From contig CAIYYW010000101.1 in the NCBI GenBank assembly GCA_903930515.1, positions 1 through 9,278 of the forward strand: a stretch of DNA of 9,278 nt, written 5' to 3'. The position numbers and the translations under genes were made by a program. Source of the DNA: an uncultured delta proteobacterium. GTDB taxonomy: Bacteria > RBG-13-61-14 > DRUE01. This document shows, piece after piece, positions 4,620 to 9,278 of this stretch (positions within the stretch are counted from its first letter, which is position 1; every line of letters starts with the position of its first letter). Under the pieces are notes generated by a model. The model was not told the DNA's origin, made no database searches, and was given only the letters and a program-made list of their open reading frames with translations.

Positions 4620-7067
4620 ATGAAAGGGACGAGACCTTGGGCGGCAAGGATTATTTTCACATTGGGGTTAAGCTTTTTCCTGGGGGCTTGCGCCAGCGCG
4701 CCGGGAGATGCTTCCGGCGATGATGGAATCCAGGCTTCGCCGGGCGCTTATGAGTATCAATCCTCATTCGTTAAAGCCAAGCTGCGCGCAAAGCCGCCTT
4801 TATTCAGCAATTCTCCGGATGCGGCTTTCAAGTTTTCCTGCACCGGCGGGCCTTGCACTTACAAATGCAATTTGGACGCCCTGGGCTGGGAAAAATGCAA
4901 AGCCAAGCAGACCTATTTGGGTCTGGCCGAGGGCGGACATATCATTCTGGTGAAGGCGACGGACAGTTCCGGGGCATCCTCCAAAGCCCGCTCTTATTCC
5001 TGGACCATTGACTTGACCGAACCGGAAACCACCATCAGCTCCAATCCCGCGGACCCGACCAACGCCACGACCGCGTCGTTTGAGTTCAATTCCAATGAGA
5101 CCAGTTCCACTTTTGAGTGCCAACTGGATTTCGGCCCTTGGGTTGCCTGCAGCTCTCCTGATAACCACACCGGCCTGCTGGAGGGATCTCACTCCTTCCA
5201 GGTGCGCGCAATTGATCCCGCGTCAAATGTTGACTCCACCCCATCCGGATATGGCTGGGAAGTGGACACCACCGCGCCGGAAACCAGCCTCATTTCCTGG
5301 CCTCCGAATCCGAGCAATTCCGTCAATGCCGCTTTTATGTTCAGTTGCAATGAAGCCATCTGCACTTTTCAGTGCAACCTTGACAGTTCGGGCTGGGGGG
5401 CGTGTACCTCGCCGAAGAACTATCTTTCCCTGGGGCAGGGGTCTCATACCGTGCAGGTCCGGGCCACCGATGCGGTTACGAATCAGGATTCAACCCCGGC
5501 CGGCTATACCTGGAATATTGACACGGTCCCGCCCGACACCAGTATTACCAGTAATCCCGCCAACCCGACTCAATCCTCCAGCGCTTCTTTCACCTTCACT
5601 TGCACCGGCGCCTGCGTCTCCTATGAATGCCAGATTGATTACGGCGGATTTTCCGTCTGCGTCTCCGGGAAAAGCTATAGCAGCCTTTCCGAGGACGATC
5701 ATAATTTCCAGGTCCGGGCCAAGGATGCCGCGGGCAACACTGATCCCTCTCCGGCCGCTTATAGCTGGACCCGCGACATCACTGCGCCGGATACCGCTAT
5801 CACAGTTCCCCTCCCGCCTAATCCCAGTTCCTCCACCTCGGCGTCATTTTCCTTTGTTTGCCTGATTGACACCGTATGCTCCTTTGAATGTAAGCTGGAC
5901 GGCGCGGGCTGGTCGGCTTGCGTCTCGCCAAAGGGGTATAGCGCCCTAACCGGAGGTTCGCATACTTTTTATGTCCGAGCCACTGATGCCGCGAATAATG
6001 TTGATAGCACCCCGGCTATTTATACCTGGAGCATTACAAATGTCTGGCTGCCAATCAATTCTAGCGGTGTTCCTTCCGCAAGGATGGATCATACCGCGGT
6101 CTGGACTGGAACCCAGATGATTGTCTGGGGCGGATATAACGGGTCTTACCTTAACACTGGTGGAAAATATGATCCGGCAACTGATAGCTGGTCAGCCACC
6201 ACCACCGGGGGAGCGCCTTCCGCAAGGCGATATCATACCGCGGTCTGGACTGGAACCCTGATGGTTGTCTGGGGCGGATGGAATGGCGCTGTCTTGAACA
6301 CCGGCGGAGGATATAATCCCTCAACCAACAGCTGGACAGCCACCACTACCACCGGTGTTCCTGCCGCAAGAGAAATGCATACCGCGGTCTGGGCTGCGAC
6401 TCCAAACCGGATGATTATTTGGGGAGGGGCTGACGGCACAAATTATCTGAATAGCGGCGCAAACTATGATCCGACCGGCAATAGCTGGTCAGCCACCTCT
6501 ACCGCCCTTTTGTCCAGCAGAAGTTATCATACCGCGGTCTGGACTGGAACCCGGATGATTGTCTGGGGCGGATGGAATGCCCCCAGTTATTTTAACTCTG
6601 GGGGTATATATGATCAATCGGCCAATAGCTGGACATACACCACTGGTACCGGGGCTCCTTCCGCAAGAAGCGATCATGCCGCGGTCTGGGCTGCGACTCC
6701 AAACCGGATGATCATTTGGGGCGGAGATAACGGTTCTCCCCTTAACACCGGTGGAATATTTGATCCAACAGGCAATAGTTGGTCTGCAACCACTACCACC
6801 GGCGCTCCTACTGCAAGATTATTAAACAATAGGGCCGTCTGGACTGGAACCCGGATGATTGTCTGGGGCGGATATAACGGGGTTTACCTTAACTCTGGTG
6901 GAAAATATGATCCAGCAACTAATAGCTGGTCAGACACCTCTCAAATCGGAGCGCCTTGCTCAAGGCGATTTCATACCGCGGTCTGGGCCGGAAACAGGAT
7001 GATCATTTGGGGAGGATACACATCGGGGTCCTCTTATCCAACCGACGGCGGCAGGTATTGGCCATGA
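4620..7067 (+). CDS. Surface lipoprotein: five Ig-like modules plus seven-repeat Kelch propeller
   Basis: An 815-residue protein. The ATG at 4620 has AAGGGGGG just upstream and opens the signal MKGTRPWAARIIFTLGLSFFLGAC, lipobox LGAC, lipidated Cys24; an upstream in-frame ATG at 4461 sits inside the promoter and is rejected. Five Ig-like modules of about 85 residues follow (roughly 55-133, 134-218, 219-303, 304-388, 389-473), joined by D.T.PDT.I...PANPT linkers. Modules 1, 3, 4 and 5 carry four cysteines near C-x4-C-x3-C-x9-C. Module 2 keeps only the last pair (167, 177). The segment G.H.FQVRATDA..N.DSTPA.Y.W is the common bacterial stalk-type motif. Residues 474-815 form seven Kelch-like repeats with WGG cores, ending GGRYWP. 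It is likely an outward-facing anchored binding protein with a longer stalk than its paralogue at 2836-4296. Cargo or ligand is unknown. Confidence 0.88.
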   Translation: MKGTRPWAARIIFTLGLSFFLGACASAPGDASGDDGIQASPGAYEYQSSFVKAKLRAKPPLFSNSPDAAFKFSCTGGPCTYKCNLDALGWEKCKAKQTYLGLAEGGHIILVKATDSSGASSKARSYSWTIDLTEPETTISSNPADPTNATTASFEFNSNETSSTFECQLDFGPWVACSSPDNHTGLLEGSHSFQVRAIDPASNVDSTPSGYGWEVDTTAPETSLISWPPNPSNSVNAAFMFSCNEAICTFQCNLDSSGWGACTSPKNYLSLGQGSHTVQVRATDAVTNQDSTPAGYTWNIDTVPPDTSITSNPANPTQSSSASFTFTCTGACVSYECQIDYGGFSVCVSGKSYSSLSEDDHNFQVRAKDAAGNTDPSPAAYSWTRDITAPDTAITVPLPPNPSSSTSASFSFVCLIDTVCSFECKLDGAGWSACVSPKGYSALTGGSHTFYVRATDAANNVDSTPAIYTWSITNVWLPINSSGVPSARMDHTAVWTGTQMIVWGGYNGSYLNTGGKYDPATDSWSATTTGGAPSARRYHTAVWTGTLMVVWGGWNGAVLNTGGGYNPSTNSWTATTTTGVPAAREMHTAVWAATPNRMIIWGGADGTNYLNSGANYDPTGNSWSATSTALLSSRSYHTAVWTGTRMIVWGGWNAPSYFNSGGIYDQSANSWTYTTGTGAPSARSDHAAVWAATPNRMIIWGGDNGSPLNTGGIFDPTGNSWSATTTTGAPTARLLNNRAVWTGTRMIVWGGYNGVYLNSGGKYDPATNSWSDTSQIGAPCSRRFHTAVWAGNRMIIWGGYTSGSSYPTDGGRYWP
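6051..7064 (+). repeat. Seven tandem Kelch-blade repeats, partly homogenised at DNA level
   Basis: About 144-150 bp units. CATACCGCGGTC recurs at 6090, 6234, 6378, 6528 and 6972. Blade 1 (6099-6200) and blade 6 (6837-6938) differ at only about 7 of 102 bases. Blades 3 and 5 share a WAATPNRMIIWGG variant with one mismatch in 41 bases (6384-6424 and 6681-6721). Blades 2 and 4 are also nearly identical around 6234 and 6528. The first Kelch gene's blades are much more divergent from each other. Confidence 0.8.
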
Positions 7068-7132
7068 ACGCGGGTAATGACTCTTAGACAGGAGTGCCTG
7101 CGGCCCGGTAGCGGCTTTGCGGTTTGCTTGAT

Positions 7133-7171
7133 TTTACTTGCCGCTCTTTAAGTTCCTGCAACAACGGCTTG
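7133..7171 (+). repeat. 39-bp direct repeat, right copy
   Basis: Identical to 4397-4435. Together the two copies flank the second Kelch gene with its promoter (about 2.7 kb). On the minus strand this copy extends a coding-like frame (ATLKAESKPLLQELKERQVK). Confidence 0.85.
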
Positions 7172-7231
7172 GACTCGGCTTTGAGGGTGGCGCCCCCGCC
7201 CGATTCTTCACCCGGAGCCGGACCATACCCC

Positions 7232-7264
7232 AAAAAAAACGGGGCGGGCAAGCGCCCGCCCCGG
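7232..7264 (-). terminator. Strong intrinsic terminator, possibly bidirectional
   Basis: A 10-bp perfect GC stem (CGGGGCGGGC 7240-7249 with GCCCGCCCCG 7254-7263) and an AAGC loop. On the minus strand it is followed by eight T (A-tract 7232-7239), ending transcripts of the lipoprotein gene at 7378-8970. On the plus strand a looser TTGGTTTGTTTT follows and may end the second Kelch transcript. Confidence 0.85.
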
Positions 7265-7284
7265 TTGGTTTGTTTTAAATCGGC

Positions 7285-7377
7285 TCAGAAGGCGTTTTCC
7301 GTAATCTCCAGCACATCCCGGTTCATACTCTTGATGTAGTCGGCGCTCGCGAAGTCATCGGAAGAACCCCTGCATGC
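7285..7377 (-). pseudogene. Coding-like 30-codon tail after a stop codon
   Basis: Immediately after the TGA (7380-7378) of the upstream minus-strand lipoprotein, the same frame stays open for 30 codons to a TGA at 7287-7285. It reads ...SSDDFASADYIKSMNRDVLE then ITENAF. The composition and amphipathic pattern look like a real protein C-terminus, and the strong terminator lies about 20 bases further on, as expected after a true gene end. It may be the tail of a lost gene or a 3' extension cut off by a nonsense change. No family is recognised. Confidence 0.4.
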
Positions 7378-8970
7378 TCAGGGATTCCAATAAAAGGCGT
7401 AGTCATATCCGGCGAAAGTCCGGTAAGAAAAGCGTAAATGCGCCGGGGCGAATTTCTGGGTGGAAACGGATACCGATCCGGTGGCGGTCAGAGGGAGAGC
7501 CATCCGGAGCCGATTGGCATCATTCCAGCCTTGATCTCCCAGCTCAAACTGCAATTGAGTGAGGATGGCTTGAATCTCCACGTCCGTGGCTTGAGACCAG
7601 ACTCCGGTGACTTTGTGCCATAATTGCCACTCCAGTTGGGTCACCTTGTTGGAAGCGTTGAAAGTGAGCTTGACCACCGGCACATAAATGCCGTTCATAT
7701 TGGAGTCAATGGCAATGGAACTGACATTGTTAAAGGTAAAATCATGGGTGCCGACCTGGACGATATAGGTGCCCTGGGGCGGAGGCATGGGAGTGGTGGC
7801 AGGGGAACAGAAGAACGCTACATTCCGGTCGTCACCGTTATTCATATAACACTGGGGCGCGTTATTCCCGCCATTAATGTCTTGCGGGGAGACCAGGACG
7901 GCGTTGGTCCAATTAAGAGAAGGTCGGTCGGGAAAGATACGGAAATAATAGGTATAACCATCAAAACCGACCAACGCTTTGTCGGACCAATCGGTCAAGG
8001 AGCTGAAACTCTCTGCGCCGGCGAAATCATAAAGGAGGTTCAGGGAAAATTCTTGGCCTTCCTGATCGTCCATGGTCCCGTTGCCGTCCACATCCAGCGA
8101 GGTCTTGACCTGCAACTCATCATCATAAATCCCGATGCTCGTGGCCAAGTCCGTGTCCAGGCCGAGCGCGGCAAAGGCGTCAGCCTGGGAAATGGTCGCG
8201 GTTACCACGCCGGTGGAGCTGTTCAAAGAAACGGTTCCCAGACTGAAATCCTCGGAGTTCTCCAGGGCCGGGATGCTGTCCAGGCCGGTGGCGGTGTCCA
8301 GCGTCAGGATCCCCTTGAGAACCATGCCCTTGTAAAAACCCAGGATATAGATGGCGCCGCGCGGGACCGCCAGACTGAAGGTCGAGCCGTCCAGGACCGC
8401 ATAATAGATGCCATTCGGACTGGCCGCGATAATGGTGTCCACCGTGGTGGCGCCGATCACGGTGGCTTGCGCGCTTTTGAGGAAGAGCGAGGCGAAGCGG
8501 GTTTCAATCCGGTCCAACAAAGTGGCCTGGCCGAGTATGATGGAGGTGTTGTCCAAGATTCCCTGGACATCCAGGCGCGCGTCAACCACCCAGCCGTAGA
8601 GCGCCGGGGTGCGGTCGCTTTTCCCCGAGGAACTGGCTTTGACTTGGAAGTTATGCGCGCCCTCGGACAATTTGGAATAGGCCTTGGGCGAGGAGCAGGT
8701 TTTCCAGGCGCCGCTGTCCAGGCTGCACTTGTAGGTGCAGGCGCCCGCGTTGCAGGTGAATGAGAAAGTGGCTTTATTTAATTTGGACGGGTCGGCCGGC
8801 TTCTTCTTGATGGTGGTCTGGACCCCGGTCGCATCGCTTCCGGAAAGGGCGTATCCCGAATCCAGCCCCAGCGCCGATCCCTCTTCACCGGGATGGCTGC
8901 TGCAAGCCATCAGCAATGAACAGCCAATGATCATTCCCCAAACGCCGCCGGACTTTAATAGATTCTTCAT
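7378..8970 (-). CDS. Surface lipoprotein with four-Cys Ig-like module and unrecognised C-terminal region
   Basis: A 530-residue protein. The ATG at 8970-8968 is preceded by GGGGAGG with 4-5 bases spacing. Signal MKNLLKSGGVWGMIIGCSLLMAC, lipobox LMAC, lipidated Cys23. Residues about 55-130 are the same Ig-like module as in both Kelch genes, with cysteines 73, 78, 82 and 92 (C-x4-C-x3-C-x9-C) and SGKSDRTPALYGW. Residues 131-290 are strand-rich, with AVPRGAIYILGFYKGMVLKG resembling carboxypeptidase-regulatory-like folds of surface lipoproteins. DVDGNGTMDDQE (293-304) is a perfect 12-residue EF-hand calcium loop, though without a recognisable flanking EF hand. A further cysteine pair (374, 388) lies in a C-terminal region (320-530) that matches no family I know. 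It has no Kelch repeats. It is probably the same export and anchoring class as the neighbours with another head domain. Function is unknown. Confidence 0.82.
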   Translation of the reverse strand: MKNLLKSGGVWGMIIGCSLLMACSSHPGEEGSALGLDSGYALSGSDATGVQTTIKKKPADPSKLNKATFSFTCNAGACTYKCSLDSGAWKTCSSPKAYSKLSEGAHNFQVKASSSGKSDRTPALYGWVVDARLDVQGILDNTSIILGQATLLDRIETRFASLFLKSAQATVIGATTVDTIIAASPNGIYYAVLDGSTFSLAVPRGAIYILGFYKGMVLKGILTLDTATGLDSIPALENSEDFSLGTVSLNSSTGVVTATISQADAFAALGLDTDLATSIGIYDDELQVKTSLDVDGNGTMDDQEGQEFSLNLLYDFAGAESFSSLTDWSDKALVGFDGYTYYFRIFPDRPSLNWTNAVLVSPQDINGGNNAPQCYMNNGDDRNVAFFCSPATTPMPPPQGTYIVQVGTHDFTFNNVSSIAIDSNMNGIYVPVVKLTFNASNKVTQLEWQLWHKVTGVWSQATDVEIQAILTQLQFELGDQGWNDANRLRMALPLTATGSVSVSTQKFAPAHLRFSYRTFAGYDYAFYWNP

Positions 8971-9012
8971 AGTCCCTCCCCGTCTATTAGGCTGTGATTT
9001 AACGCTCTAAAA

Positions 9013-9041
9013 ACTGTAACAAAAACCCCGAGGCGGGTCAA
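9013..9041 (-). promoter_or_regulatory. Promoter of minus-strand lipoprotein gene, overlapping a terminator
   Basis: On the minus strand TTGACC (9041-9036), 17-bp spacer, TACAGT (9018-9013); the leader to the ATG is about 35 nt. The -35 box spans the loop and inner stem of the terminator at 9021-9054. Unlike the two Kelch genes there is no long leader, so it is regulated separately. Confidence 0.55.
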
Positions 9042-9054
9042 GCGCCCGCCCCGG
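9021..9054 (-). terminator. Intrinsic terminator after the Bro-N remnant
   Basis: Read on the minus strand, CGG-G-GGCGGG (9054-9045) pairs with CCCGCC-T-CGG (9037-9028) around a 7-base loop with one mismatch, followed by TTTTT (9025-9021). It lies 23 bases past the TAA at 9078. The core is nearly identical to the terminator at 7240-7264. Confidence 0.7.
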
Positions 9055-9077
9055 TTTGAAGGATTCCATGGCGGTTC

Positions 9078-9278
9078 TTATTTGCCGGGCAACTTTTTCT
9101 TTTGCGGGTCGCGGAGATAGTTTTGGCTCGATACCACTTGAACGGCTCGGCTTTGGGGGAGGGGATGGATTGAATGATCCGGAATAAGGTTTCAGTATTA
9201 GCGCAATCCGTAGGGTAGTATTTCCCGTCGGCGGATAGTAATTTCAGTTGTCCGATTTTTTCGGACAACTCAAAATAC
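9078..9278 (-). pseudogene. Remnant of Bro-N domain protein (phage antirepressor / DinD-like) with internal deletion
   Basis: The minus frame entering from the window edge reads YFELSEKIGQLKLLSADGKY... then TLFRIIQSIPSPKAEPFK (through 9137). This is the hallmark of the BRO N-terminal domain in phage antirepressors and DinD-like proteins, where SIPSPKAEPFK is normally followed by (Q/L)WLA and well over 100 more residues. Here the frame drifts into unrelated residues. The next frame, from 9137, gives VVSSQNYLRDPQKKKLPGK and a TAA at 9080-9078. This resembles the family's C-terminal (K)VVS..N(Y/F)L end and is followed by a terminator. The simplest reading is a frame-disrupting deletion that joined the N-domain to the C-terminus. 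The 5' end lies outside the window. Confidence 0.7.
9246..9270. repeat. Perfect 10-bp inverted repeat with T5 loop
   Basis: AGTTGTCCGA (9246-9255) and TCGGACAACT (9261-9270) flank TTTTT. It lies inside the Bro-N remnant, where it encodes ELSEKIGQL. It may be coincidental to coding, or a structure near the contig end. Confidence 0.6.

Larger units (their letters stand above)
7068..7377. other. Intergenic region between convergent lipoprotein genes
   Basis: From left to right it holds an AGGAGTGCCTGCGGCCC repeat (about 7087-7108), a degenerate CTTTGCG element (7114-7135), the right copy of the 39-bp direct repeat (7133-7171), a bidirectional terminator (7232-7264), and a 30-codon minus-strand coding-like remnant (7285-7377). 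No complete gene is seen. Confidence 0.65.

Noticed and set aside
5080-5865. Plus-strand open frame within the second Kelch gene
   Set aside because: It is an overlapping frame of the Ig-like repeats with proline/arginine-rich composition and no initiation signals.
6051-7064. CRISPR-like regular repeats
   Set aside because: The 144-150 bp periodicity is codon-phased and encodes Kelch blades; there are no short repeats with unique spacers.
7378-7380. TGA as selenocysteine codon in the third lipoprotein
   Set aside because: No selenocysteine insertion element could be argued for, and the residues after it do not continue a recognisable domain. Kept only as a possible remnant or readthrough.
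7624-8763. Long plus-strand open frame opposite the third lipoprotein gene (379 codons)
   Set aside because: The minus frame has a lipobox signal, ribosome site, Ig-like module and EF-hand loop; the plus frame has no start signal and no recognisable domain.

Overview
The window looks like a chromosomal stretch from an uncultured Gram-negative bacterium. The grounds are moderate-to-high GC, several lipoprotein signal peptides, a CCA-encoding tRNA-His, sigma70-type promoters (TTGACA with 16-18 bp spacers) and GC-rich intrinsic terminators. The phylum cannot be fixed from sequence alone. Intergenic DNA carries two families of short dispersed repeats and several broken gene ends, so the neighbourhood has been rearranged often.

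Layout. Bases 1-119 repeat exactly an internal part of the solute-binding protein gene found at 1026-2381. A HicB/HicA-type toxin-antitoxin pair follows (225-688, plus strand, own promoter). Repeat-rich DNA without a gene (689-1025) separates it from an orphan ABC-transporter sugar-type substrate-binding lipoprotein (minus strand). A tRNA-His(GTG) with a strong promoter lies divergent from that gene.

The right two thirds are a cluster of three related surface lipoproteins. The first (2836-4296, plus) has one four-cysteine Ig-like module and a seven-repeat Kelch propeller. The second (4620-7067, plus) has five Ig-like modules and a seven-repeat Kelch propeller. The third (7378-8970, minus) has the same Ig-like module followed by a different, unrecognised C-terminal region with an EF-hand-like loop. 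The two Kelch genes also share promoter architecture and parts of a roughly 150-nt leader. The second gene lies between two perfect 39-bp direct repeats, and the third lies between two near-identical GC-rich hairpins. The right edge holds an internally deleted remnant of a Bro-N domain (phage antirepressor/DinD-like) gene.

How they fit together. The lipoproteins are probably exported, lipid-anchored envelope or surface proteins that use disulfide-stabilised Ig-like stalks to present a propeller or another head domain. Their ligand is unknown. The solute-binding protein has no permease or ATPase gene in the window. No complete mobile element, CRISPR array or prophage is visible. The most interesting content is the modular lipoprotein family with its duplicated regulatory leaders and flanking repeats, together with the gene remnants around it.
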